NCBI GenBank assembly: GCA_000231825.2
Contig: JH720313.1
Location: 320,585 to 334,693 of the forward strand
Origin: Tetrahymena elliotti 4EA
Taxonomy: Eukaryota > Ciliophora > Oligohymenophorea > Hymenostomatida > Tetrahymenidae
Length of the DNA stretch: 14,109 nt
Direction: 5' to 3'
The notes under the pieces were generated by a model. That model ran no database searches. It worked only from the letters and a program-made list of their open reading frames with translations, and was not told the origin of the DNA. Shown one piece after another: positions 1-9,974 of this stretch (within the stretch, counting starts at the first letter, position 1; each line of letters begins with the position of its first letter). A program made the translations under genes and the position numbers.

Positions 1-53
1 TTTAATATTAAATAATTAAACTGAATACATTAAATTAAATAAAAAAATATTAC
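1..53 (-). other. Start of a thirteenth intron at the window edge
   Basis: The reading frame through Gly-Gly-Gly-Val-Lys-Val-Ile-Gly reaches GTAATATTTTTTTATTTAAT at 53 and downward. This has the donor consensus and the T-rich composition of the other introns, whereas the frame beyond it loses the beta-helix pattern. No acceptor is visible before the edge, so the call rests on donor and composition alone. Confidence 0.55.
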
Positions 54-3000
54 TTCCAATTACTTTTACTCCACCTCCTATTTCAGCAGAGTTTTGACTA
101 ACAGTAGACGATTTAAGAATAAGTGAATTTGGATTCTATTCTTAAGTTATAAAGAATATTCCACCTCCTATTCCAGCTGTATTTGAAAGCAATTAAGTAT
201 TTATAAGTGTAAGATTAGTTTAGGAAACATAAATTCCTCCTCCTTCTTAAGCTTTATTACCTTAGAAAAGTAAATCTGATATATCAATTTATGTTCCTAC
301 AGAATTCTATGCTCCCTATAATATTCTCAATGTAGAAGAAAAGGAATTTCCTCCAATATATAAGGTGCCCAAATTAGATACATTATCTTTGAAAAAGCCT
401 CCATAAATATGAATAGGTTAAGAGGGTGATTAAATTCCTAAAATTCCCTAAACACATTTTGTACAAATTACTTTATCTATTTAAACATCATTAATTACTA
501 CATCTTTCTAAGGTCTTTCAATTAAAAAGAAATTTTAAAAAGATGTTAAGGTTTAGTTTGAGTTTGCCAAGAAATTTAATTTATCATTATTTTAGCAATC
601 AGTACATTCACTCATTTTTGATATTTTTAATTAATCAAGAGATTTTATTGTTGATTTGTAAAAGTGAATAAATGGAGTAAATCTAAAATTAGAATTTAAC
701 ATTTTATTATTGCTAAATGAAACAGATCCTCCAGTTGCATAAAGTAGTCCTTGCAAATAGTTAACATTCTCAAAAACATTATCTTGAAAATTATTAGCTC
801 CATTCTCAACCCACATCAAATAAAACCCAGTGAAAAAATCTTCATATCCACTCTCTTAAAAATATCTATAATCACTAATCATATCTTCTACTGTTAAATT
901 AGAGGAGTAATTATTTGATAGAAAGTTGATATTTTATAGCAGAGTATTGAATTTCACTATTAAATTAAAATAAAAAATTTTATAATAAATAAATCAATGA
1001 ATAATTTTTAAAATAAAAAAATTTAATTGAAGGGGTATAAAAAAGGAATATTTTACAATTAAAAAGGCTTCCTATTGGTGCAAAGACGTTTGAAATAGTA
1101 TTCTTTGTTAAATTTATTTAACATACAGACGATTAGCCACATACCACGTCAAGTAAACCTCCTTTTTTGTAAGATGAGATTTTATAGAACGTGCATGAAT
1201 CGATAGTTAAAGTTACGGAAGTAGTTCCATCTATTGAAATAGCTCCTCCTGTACCAGTAGATTAAGGAAGATAAGAAGTAGATATATTTTAAAAATAGCA
1301 TGAACTTATAATTACTTTAGATGTAGCTGAAAACGTTTTAATGTATATAGCTCCTCCTTAATCAGATATTGATTTAGTAAAGTTAGAACTTGTGATAGTA
1401 ACATACTTTGATATGATATTTAAAAATCCTCCTTGATAGTAATATGGATCTGACCTATGTTCATAATTTGCAGTATCAAATGTAGAACCTTCAGAAACAA
1501 AATTAATACCATTAAATAAAACACCATTTTATATTAGAAGATTTGAGTTACAGTTCTACAGTGTAACTTTAATTAAAATTAGTGATGAAGGGTTTGAATC
1601 TTAATTTATGAATGTTGATGAAGTTTTGAAAAAGCTTTACTACAGTGTGATGATTTGGAGGTTAGTAGCATTGACACTTACTAGCAAATTTCTATATTAA
1701 ATATTTGTGTTAAAGTAGAACACAGAAGATATTATATTTGAATCTTAGACGTAAGTAGTTAGATGATCAAATGTTGAAGAGTTAAAGCATACATTTGTGT
1801 TTTATTTGATACCACTATTATCAAATTAATCATATTTATTTGCTGAGCTAGTAATAAATGTTGATATTTCATCATTCAAGTTTTCTGGGAGTAGATTTTT
1901 ATCTCTTTCTTCATGAATAAAAGTAATAAATGCCTAATTATTTTTTAACAATTTTGTTTAATTTTTAATTCAAAAAAAGCTTATTTTTTATTTATGGATT
2001 GAAACAATCAATATTATTTATTTTATATTTTAAAATAATGTCTTTTAGTTTAAACAGAAAATAAATAAATGAAATTACACCATCGACTGTGCACAAATTT
2101 TAGAAAAAAGAATTTTCCATGTAAAGATAAGTCCTTAGATTTTTAACATAAAGAATAGCTCCATGCAAATCTTTTTTATCAAAAGTCTCAATCTATTTAT
2201 CACAAATATCAAGAATATTTGAGCTTATAAATTTAATGTCATTTAGATGCATCTAATCAGAAAATTCTGAATATACAATACTAAGACCAAGAGAATCCTC
2301 CACATAAACTTTAGTCATTTACACTACTCTAATTGAACTGAAATAAAACAAAAAGCTTGAAGGATCATCTCCTCTGCAGTCTATTTAATTATAAATAAAT
2401 AAATTAATCATTTTCCAAAAATTTTCTCTTTTATTTTTTATTAAATGATTGATTACTGTATATATTTGTCTTTTCTATTTGAAATTCTCCTCTTACCCCA
2501 TAACTATTTTAATAACTTACTAAATTTGCAATAAATCCATTTCCTACTGCAAATTGAATGTTTTTTATAGTAAGTGATTCTATGTTAATAGAAGGGGCAG
2601 CTTTAGCCATGCTCGAAGTAGGAAATTTAAAGAGCGTGATATTTTAAATTGGAACAAGTAACTTTGAGCTACTTTATAATGACATTGAAAAAATAGACGC
2701 TACATTTGTTGTAAATAAAGCAATATTAGATTTAGCAGACATACCACCATCATTATCATCACGAAGACTAACTTAGAGTGAACTTACAGAGAATAAAAGT
2801 AGGTTGTAAGCTTTAAGAATATAAGTTTGATTGAAGTAAGTTTATTTAAACTCTATTTCACTCATTTATATAGAATGAAGAGATTAAGCATAATTATGGC
2901 CTGCGAGTTGTTTGATGAATTTCACATTATTTAGATTACAACTTTCTAAAGTAACAGTATCCATAATTATCGTTGTTGTGTTAACATAGAGCTAAATAAA

Positions 3001-3664
3001 AGTAGTTTGTGAAAATGAGCAATTGTTTATTTATAAATTGTAAAGAATCATAGTAAAACTAGCTATCTAACTAGATAAAGAAGGGCTAAATCTAAAAAGG
3101 CCTGTAGAATTTTAATACTAAAAATTATTAACTTAAACGTTATTCATTTATACTAAATATAGGTTATTTGTATCTATGACTGGGCAAAAGATTGTTTTTG
3201 CTTTCTTTAATAAGTTTTGTTGAAAAGATTTATCATAACCACTGATAAATTGAATGTCAGATAAATATAATTCACTCTAAAATAAATTATTTGAGAAATC
3301 AAGCAACATATTTTTCAGTGGAGCAGTTTATTTCAGTAAGTACATAGGAAGAAAATTAATTTACTCGAATGCAAATGAGTTCCAACCTGAAAAACTAAAT
3401 GAAGTAATAAAGAAATCTATTGGATCTTAACCTATTTCTCCAGTATTGGGGTTAACGGTCTTAAAAGTGAGTGACAGTGTGTTTATGTTAGCTATGTATT
3501 AAGCTATTTGTAAAGAAAATGTAACATCATTAGGAAAAAGACATGTATTTGCATTAACTTTTTCTATATTATCAGAAGTTTTGTAGCTCTTAACTTAAGG
3601 TATAAAAAGAATCTCAAATTCAATATTAGATATATTTTCTTCATTTAGAGCTAAATATATCTAT
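54..3664 (-). other. Parallel beta-helix region with FxxN and GG[AG][IVF] repeats
   Basis: Exons 10-13 encode about 1,100 residues of short beta-strand-like repeats rich in Asn, Ser, Thr and Ile, with few cysteines, typical of right-handed parallel beta-helix (PbH1) proteins. The last 600 residues contain glycine turns QGGAIYI, TGGAISI, KKGGLLDV, EGGGIYV, GIGGGIFF and EIGGGVKV, alternating with FxxN-type strands such as FKDN, FQGN and FQDN. The combination of FxxN and GGA[ILV]-like turns is the hallmark of chlamydial polymorphic membrane protein (Pmp) repeats, and similar repeats occur in ciliate surface proteins. The structural class is inferred from repeat pattern only. Confidence 0.8.
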
Positions 3665-6600
3665 CTTTAATATTAGATTTAAAGTTAATTTTTATTTTTT
3701 GTTAAATTTAATAATTTAAAATCATGAAAACAGTTTTTAATTTTTAACAAAAACCCTTGCCTAAAAATTATTATTTTTTTTGTTTGATATTTAAATTTTT
3801 AGGATATGTTTTAATATGATTTATTATGAAAGTAATAATGATTTACCTATTGTTCTCATCAAGACTACTAAATTCTTAAAAGTTAATTGACAATGTTGTA
3901 GATGGAGTCCAAGAGTCGATAAATATGACATTTACAGCAGAGAAAATGTGGGCAAGATTTTATTAACCACCAGCTTTTTCCTTATAATATTCATTTTAAT
4001 TTAGTCCTAAGCTCAAGTCAGTTGCTTTCATGTCAGTTCTGCATTCTACTAGTTACTATATTTTTAATGTTCTCACACAAGAAGGAGAACTCTTCAAACA
4101 GGGAGTGCACTAGTTAATATTTGGATCATAATTCATCACATATTCATTTTTTTTACTACAATCTAATTAATATCCTTTGAAATCTTGTTAACCAACTTAA
4201 TCTTCACAAATAGTATCAATTGTCTTACAGACAATGCATGGATTTTGATATTTCAATAAATCAGGGTCTGAATTTCCACTAAAGTAAGGGTTAATTAAGC
4301 TCATTTCATCTTAATTTCTCTCTTAGCACATTGCACAATATCTAGGGCATTATATGCACTGCTGGTTGTCTGATGTTAAGGATTAAGCCAAATTCCAAAG
4401 TTATGTATAACTTTAAGATACTTAAGAATAATAATAATATTACTAATTATAACAAGCTGTACAATAAGAACTTTATGTTTCTTCATCTTAAATGCAAGCA
4501 TTGTACCCATTTTGATTTGGATCGCTGTAATAGCAACTAAAATAAATATTAAATAATTACTCTTAAATACCAATTTAAACAAAATCACTACCTTTAAATG
4601 CATGAAACAGGGCAAAATCCATAGGCATTTTTTCCATTACAATTAAGACAAAATGGTACTTTAGGTAGATTATATGTTAGTTCTATTTATGTTGCTTTTG
4701 CTTTATAAATTTCAAAAAAATAGGTAAAAAAATTATTTATTTATTTAAAAAATTACCTTAATTTTAATCTACATCATTTGTTAACAAAGTATAAGTATAG
4801 TTATTTCCTGAGGGAGATATCATACTACAAGAAGAACAAGTAGAAGATAAGTCAGTTTATGTATTTTGAGCTGTTTATCCACTAGAACAAGAAACGCAAC
4901 CTCTGATTGCAGAAGCAGTATATCCTATTAATAAAAAGTGAAAAATAACTTATAAAAGAGAAACAAAGCAAAAATTAGATGTTTTTAAATAATTATTTAT
5001 ACCCTAATAACACCTTGTACAAGTTACAAATTAAGGCTTTTTATTTTTAGTAGTATATTAGTAACTTTTACAAAATGGAATATTTGAAAAATTTGAATCC
5101 ATATCACACCTCCTAAATATTTTTTAGGTAATAATTTTAATCTAATGTGATTATATTCTTAAATATACCTTTGGTCTAGTTTTTTGCTTACATCAAATCC
5201 ATAACCATTTTAGCACTCAACACATTTGTATTAACTTATACCTAAAGTTGTATCATTCTTATGTTAAACCCATTTAGCACATTGAGGATCCCTACTTTTG
5301 AAATCAAAACTTGTCTCTTCCTTGCAAATTCCATCAATCGTAAGTACTTTAGAGCTAATAGTAAAATCACAAAAAGCGCATTTAATTTTAAGATTTTTAT
5401 CTTCTTCTTTTTTGTAAAGAAAATTATACTACAAGGTATAACTGCTATCGGTTCCTGAATCAGAACCAAAATAACACTACTCACAATTTTTATCTGTGCA
5501 TTCTACACAATTTCCTTAATAGTTGACAAAAAATGGGCTTTAGCAAGATAAGCAATATTTGCTATATAGATTAATTTCAGAAGAATCAACTACGAAGGGT
5601 TCTTTAGAATGATCCAAAAGCTATCCTGAATCTATATTAGCATACCTGCAAGCTTAACAATTATCTATTTTACATTCTTCGCATTAAGTTAAATCTAAAC
5701 TTGGTATTAGATAATCCCTTTTTTTTATTATTTGTTAAATAAACTCAGCCTAGAAAAGATAGAAAAAATAAAAAATTAGAAACTCATCAAATTTGATTGA
5801 TTTTTTTCAAGCAGTTTAAATTGAGGTAAAAAATTAATCCCCTTTTATTAATTTAATTATCTTGGTTACTCAATTTCTAAATAACTTTTTCTATTAAAAA
5901 ATACAATTAATTCAATTGAGCTTAGTCCCAAAATATTTCTTACTAAAAACAGAGGATTAATTTAAAAAATATCGACTTAAAAATATCTAAATTTCTTTGA
6001 GGGTTTTTTCTCTAAAGAATTATGAATAAAATTCAAATGATTTTACGGGTTTTAGGAGCATTTAGTGCATCTCATCAAATATCCTGCAAACTTTAAGGCA
6101 TCTAAATTTGCATAGAATTCAGACAAGTGAGGATTAGATATTAAACTATTTCCTATTGAATCTCGAAATTCACAACTTTGACAGTTTGGAATCTCACTGC
6201 ACTTTTCACACGCATAGGATGCCCCGAGTGTATAACCACTAGAACAAACAAGACACTTTTCAGAAGATTCACACTAATCACAATTTTAAGGACACATATC
6301 ACATGATAAGTTAGTTGTATTAAAAATATATTTGACTCTACATTTTACAGCTACTTAAGACTAATCAACTGGGAGCGAAGTTTATATTGAATAACAACCG
6401 TTTTCAGGATTATTAGTATCTTCGAGTTAATTCCCACACCATTAATCACCTCCCTAAAATTCAGTAAATTTTATATCTTTATCTCCTTTCTCATTATCAG
6501 TGTAGATATTGTATAAAATTTAGGTAGAAGAGTCAGACACATTAAGATATCTTACCATATTAGCATCTGAAATTTGAGTGATTCTTTTGTATTAATAGCT

Positions 6601-7193
6601 GCATCTTTTTGTATTTTGCCTATATATTAGAAATAAGATTTAAATGAATCAGTTTCTAGTTCTTTTTAAACTGAGAAAGTAAATAATTAATTCAGTATTA
6701 TTACCATTTCAAAGGATTTATTACACAATCTGCACAAGGAATGATATCTTATTATTTCTGAGGATCAAAAGAAGGACTATTATTTTTTACAATTGAGTTA
6801 ATTTAACAAGTTTTATTTAAAAAAATGAATTTAAGAAATAGAATTACCATGGAATACAAAATTGATTGTTGTTATTAATGGGTGACCATAAAAAGTATCC
6901 AAAATTACAGCTTGTGCAAGTGTTTTCATCAATGCAAGCCCCACAAGTAGAAGGGCATAATTTTTCTTTTCCAGTCTCACCATCTTAATAAGAATTAGTA
7001 TAACTAATTGATAGACTTAACAAAAAAAAAATATTAAATTTAGAAAATTTATTTGTTATAAAATGAAAAATGACTACCTATTTATATTTATGTCATATCC
7101 AGGAATATAAGTATGTTCATCGAAACTTTCTACTTATCTAAGTAATAAGAAAATATATAGAGAAATTGTTATCAAGGTAGTTAAACTCATCAT
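54..7193 (-). CDS. Giant secreted/surface protein: signal peptide, Cys-rich repeats, Pmp-like beta-helix (3' end outside window)
   Basis: Thirteen exons were joined by hand: 7193-7078, 7003-6848, 6776-6705, 6619-5944, 5749-5169, 5112-5003, 4924-4757, 4700-4592, 4536-3847, 3664-2457, 2380-2079, 1933-1057 and 956-54. They total 5,968 nt (1,989 codons plus 1 nt). Every junction is GT...AG, keeps phase and avoids TGA. TAA and TAG occur throughout and are read as Gln. The start is the first of two adjacent ATGs (7193, 7190), chosen because a clean signal peptide follows. Residues about 50-830 are cysteine-rich with repeated CxxC pairs, and residues about 893-1989 form beta-helix repeats. No transmembrane segment lies in the visible part; by analogy with the downstream neighbour, one is expected beyond the left edge. 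The family resembles the large 'putative transmembrane protein' families of Tetrahymena. Surface exposure is inferred and the ligand or function is unknown. The main uncertainty is the exact placement of a few splice sites. Confidence 0.92.
957..7077 (-). other. Twelve introns of the giant surface gene
   Basis: Intron coordinates (plus-strand numbering) are 7004-7077, 6777-6847, 6620-6704, 5750-5943, 5113-5168, 4925-5002, 4701-4756, 4537-4591, 3665-3846, 2381-2456, 1934-2078 and 957-1056, with lengths of 55-194 nt. Donors are mostly GTAA, GTAG or GTAT; acceptors are mostly TAG, with AAAG at 4701 and 3665. They are AT-richer than the exons. Splicing is not directly shown. The evidence is phase agreement across all twelve junctions and continuity of cysteine modules. 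The acceptor at 4701 has a second AG six bases further into the exon that would keep frame and drop two residues. Confidence 0.8.
4030..7003 (-). other. Cys-rich (furin/growth-factor-receptor-like) repeat region
   Basis: Exons 2-9 encode cysteine pairs spaced mainly CxxC, grouped into modules. Examples are CPSTCGAC (exon 2), CDMCPQNCDQC then CLVCSSGYTLG (exon 4), CEECKIDNCQAC (exon 5), CYQGY joined across the 78-nt intron to GCVSC (exons 6-7) and CIQCPRYCAMC (exon 9). The 'C..C..GY' spacing is the usual signature of furin-like and EGF-like Cys-rich repeats in ciliate surface proteins. Disulfide-bonded extracellular folding is inferred. The cysteine pattern supports the exon joins, since modules continue smoothly across introns at 6777-6847, 5113-5168 and 4925-5002. 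Confidence 0.85.
7125..7193 (-). other. Signal peptide of the giant surface protein
   Basis: The first 23 residues read MMSLTTLITISLYIFLLLRQ, followed by V-E-S: a short polar start, a hydrophobic core of Leu, Ile and Phe, then a polar stretch where cleavage could occur before Phe-Asp-Glu. Exon 1 continues for about 15 residues and ends at 7078. This signal is the main reason for choosing the start at 7193 rather than an upstream ATG in the same open frame. Confidence 0.8.
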
Positions 7194-8421
7194 ATTACAA
7201 TATTTAGTTGATTTTAATTAATTTAAATACTTTTCTATTAATTAATTTCTTAAATTTTATTTGCCCTCCACCCACTTTTCTTCTATTTTTAATAGCGTTA
7301 TCTTTATTAAAAAAAGCGTGATTGCTTTTAGAAAATTTACCCTTTCTCTTGATTTAACATTAACATTATTATAATAAATCATAATCATGAATATTTGTAA
7401 GTCAGAAAAGTAAAGTATAGAAAATTTAAATAACTTCATATTTTCTATCATTGATTCTTTTAAATTAAAACCAGCTTCTCACTTAAAAATCTTTATACAA
7501 GAATTTGATATTGCTTTGAGAGGGCTAAAACTTTCTCTGAATCTAAGACTGTAAGAACAACAAATAGTCAAATATAAAACTTAGTATTAAAATTTTTATT
7601 TTACCTCTGTTTTTAAATTTAAAATCTATTTCTCACACAAATTTTCTATCAAAAGTAAACGAAAAACAAAATTATTTTAAATTTTTAAAATATTTTTGTG
7701 CGAAATGTTTACTCTTTTTGCAGCATTCAATACCAGATAATAAATGTATAAAAAATACAAAAAAATTTGAGATCAGTATGAAAAACAAAACAAATGAAAA
7801 CACTTAAAGTTAAAAAAGTTTATTTCAATGAAGTTTAATTTTTTTGTTTACAAAAACATAGATGGTAAAAGAATTGGTTGATAGTCGAGGAATCAGATAA
7901 TATCTGTACCTATATTAGAAATATTGAAATTATCTAAAAATTCTGATATTATTTTTTTTCATAAATTCATATCTTTTAAAAATTAAATTATAAAGTTTAT
8001 TGATTTATCTTTAATTGAAATTTTAGATAATTAGAATTGAAAAGTACTGTGAATGAAATGATTAAAAACTTTTATTTGAAATTTCAATATTTTATTAACA
8101 AATTTAATGATATTATTTTTAATGGTTTTTAAAGAAAAAAATTATTAAATTATCTAATTTAAGATATTAATAATAAAAGAATCAATTATGAATGAATTCA
8201 AATGATGTTAAATATAGCGTTACAAATGTAGCTTAATAATAAAATGAAGACCATAGCACATCCATTTCTAGAATAACCATTTATAGTGGAATAAAACTCT
8301 CTAGCATAATCTATGGTAGATTGTTTTTCCGAAAAAACTGAACGCCTCCATAGAAATAGATAAAGTTCAGTATTGCAAGTAAAAGGTAAAAAAAGCATTA
8401 AATCTATGTTTATACAAATGA
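7194..8421. other. Spacer upstream of the giant surface gene; no supported gene
   Basis: This stretch is AT-rich with long A and T runs and no credible exon chain. Directly upstream of the start at 7193, the minus-strand frame stays free of TGA back to an ATG at 7451, but its composition is poor and the signal peptide would become internal, so it is read as leader or promoter region. Around 8200-8400 several frames on both strands happen to be open. None shows a motif I recognise; part could be the lost N-terminal half of the transposase relic that follows. Short inverted repeats lie at 7919-8093 and are listed separately. Confidence 0.6.
7919..8093. repeat. Cluster of short inverted repeats
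   Basis: The 21-base segment at 7919-7939 has its two halves repeated in inverted orientation downstream. AAATATTGAAATT (7919-7931) is the reverse complement of 8081-8093, and AATTATCTAAAA (7928-7939) is the reverse complement of 8021-8032. A further direct copy of AATTATCTAA lies at 8148-8157. In such AT-rich DNA, 12-13 bp matches can arise by chance, so a role as a transposon end or hairpin is only a possibility. Confidence 0.35.
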
Positions 8422-9170
8422 GTAATTATTTTGTTTAATATATAATAAGTTAAATATTTGGCCATTTTTGAAGATATAGATAACATCATTCCCTATAAGG
8501 AGCCATAATACAAAAAAGATAGGTAATTTATGGTTTGGGGAAGAATATCTCTAAAGGGTAAAACAAGTCTATACTTCATCAGGTACAATAGATAGTTAAT
8601 GCTATTGCGAATGTACCACAGAAAATTTTTTACCTTTCAAAAAGAAAATTTATGGTAAAAGCAATCAAATCACCTAAAATCTTGCTTTATCTCCCAACCT
8701 AAATTCTATTGAATTGGTTTGGTGGTTTATGAACTGATGGAATTAAATCAATAATTATTCCATTCTCAAACATTTTTATTATGCTAATTTTCAATATTTT
8801 TATTTATCAAATATTTTAAATTCTTGAGCTTTTATTATATTTAGTTCACCAAATTAGTGAAAAAAATTGTAAAAAAAATATGTTTTTTAATATAAGAAAA
8901 AAAACAAATAGGCCTCTATTTTAATAAATTTAAAAATTTTTAGTGAACTAAATAATCTGCGCGATATGAAGCATGAATTTAAAAAAAATAGTTAAATTAA
9001 AAAATTAGCAAAAGAGATGAATTAATAATTATTGAAAGGATTAATGAAATTTGGGAAAATTTAAGTAATAATTTCATTTTAAACTTTATCCACCATATCA
9101 TCAAATATAATTAAATCAAATAATAGCAAATAATGGTGAAAGAAATAACTAAATACAAGAATAGATAATA
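8422..9170 (+). pseudogene. Tc1/mariner-type (DDE) transposase relic
   Basis: Three frame-shifted pieces match the order of a Tc1/mariner transposase. Piece one (8422-8580) contains FMVWGRISLKGKTSLYFI, the conserved VMVWG block. Piece two (frame starting 8582, TGA at 8735-8737) contains GTIDS...ENFLPF..KIYG and then LSPNLNSIELVWW, the SPDLNPIENVW block carrying the third catalytic acidic residue. Piece three (9013-9160) contains RINEIWENLSNNFI and, after another shift, IANNGERNN, typical of the C-terminal tail. A transposase of this kind catalyses cut-and-paste insertion at TA. This copy is dead: it has at least two frameshifts and a TGA, SPDLN has become SPNLN, and the segment that should hold the second catalytic Asp (QQDNAPxH block, roughly 40 residues) is missing between KIYG and LSPN. 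The N-terminal DNA-binding half is not recognisable. Confidence 0.75.
8838..8954. mobile_element. MITE-like element with 14-bp terminal inverted repeats and TA flanks
   Basis: TATTTAGTTCAC at 8838-8849 is the exact reverse complement of GTGAACTAAATA at 8943-8954. Extending inward gives TTTAGTTCACCAAA against TTTAGTTCACTAAA, with one mismatch in 14. Each outer end is flanked by TA, the target used by Tc1/mariner elements, giving an element of about 113 bp. The interior is AT-rich and noncoding. It sits between the IELVWW block and the RINEIW block of the transposase relic, where a normal transposase has only about 30-40 residues, so it looks inserted into the dead gene. A single copy in the window cannot prove mobility; it may instead be a stem-loop or a terminal repeat of the host element. 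Confidence 0.45.
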
Positions 9171-9422
9171 TATGATTTATAAATATAATTTGCTAGGTCT
9201 TACTTGTACTTATGTTTCAGTATTTTAGTTTTAAAATTGATTTTATCTCTTTTTTATTTTTTCTACGCTTTTGAATAATAATTTTAATACTAAATTAAAT
9301 GGATTTTATTAAATGTAATAAAATATTTAGAAAAAGAGAGTACTATTATAATGGTTTTTAAAATTTATCATCTCAAAAAAACACAAAAAATTTGATTTAA
9401 GGATAGTTTGAAAATTCGATTA

Positions 9423-9974
9423 TCAAAATAAATGTATTAAATGACATTTTTATACTTTCATAAATACATTAAGGGTATTAGTCTAGAAAACATTGTTACG
9501 GATGAAAAGCTTTTAGATAAAGAGGGTTTTATTTAATAACAAAAAGAGAATTAATTCCTCATCAAAATCAAAATCTTCATACTCATATTAAGAAGACTAG
9601 GAGAATAGAGCTTGCTTTTCTGGTTTTTCTTTATAAAGCAGCTTTGCACCTAGCTGTTAGCAATCTATAATGTGATGAAAGGAGATATTTTATTAGTTAA
9701 TCGTTGTATCCAATGGTTTTATCTAAACTTTTAAATTTTTATTCAAAATCTTCTACAATTGGCCAAGGGTTTGTTAGGGTTTTCTGTAGAAAATTTTGAT
9801 ATATAAGAAATTTTTTTTGTTTTTATCTTTATAATTTTATATCTAATCAATAAATACCTTTGAAGAAGAGATTGAGCCTGAAAAGTAATAACCCTCTTTG
9901 AAATCCTATAAAAATTGGAGAGCACCCATGCTCTCTGCATGATTTGCTTAGAAAACACTTTACCAATTAATCAT
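9423..9974 (-). pseudogene. Broken fragment of an unidentified protein gene
   Basis: From an ATG at 9974, a minus-strand frame gives 39 codons to 9858 (including ANHAESMGALQFLQDF and EGYYFSGS). It is then joined across a 74-nt GT...CAG intron (9784-9857, phase 0) to 66 codons starting at 9783, including NPWPIVEDFEQKF and YLLSSHYRLLTARCKAAL, and ends at TGA 9585-9583. Around 9632 the protein-like character switches to the +1 frame, which continues with YKEKPEKQALFSQ and an acidic EYEDFDFDEEL stretch to TGA at 9425-9423. The composition (charged, balanced, with Trp, Cys and His) is unlike the surrounding AT noise and looks like real coding DNA that acquired a one-base shift. I do not recognise the family. 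It could be a degraded paralog, a captured gene piece, or a live gene with an extra intron. Confidence 0.5.

Noticed and set aside
4376..4615. Standard-code minus-strand frame of 79 codons
   Set aside because: It overlaps exons 8-9 of the giant gene in another frame and reads through an intron; it lacks cysteine modules.
5242..5484. Overlapping open frames on both strands (5242-5484 minus, 5261-5458 plus)
   Set aside because: Both lie inside exon 5, whose own frame carries the CxxC modules; they are shadows.
5750..5943. Reading through the 194-nt intron as extra coding sequence
   Set aside because: The frame is TGA-free, but the length is not a multiple of three and the cysteine modules after it are in a different frame; removing it restores frame.
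7257..7451. Minus-strand 64-codon frame
   Set aside because: Low-complexity and AT-driven; it simply joins the frame of the giant gene upstream of its signal peptide, with no independent support.
8198..8398. Minus-strand 66-codon frame
   Set aside because: Several frames are open here on both strands and none shows a recognisable motif; it lies beside the transposon relic and is not supported as a gene.
9620..9640. Programmed +1 frameshift of the Euplotes type
   Set aside because: Those shifts occur at stop codons, but TAA is plainly glutamine in this organism, so an indel is a simpler explanation.
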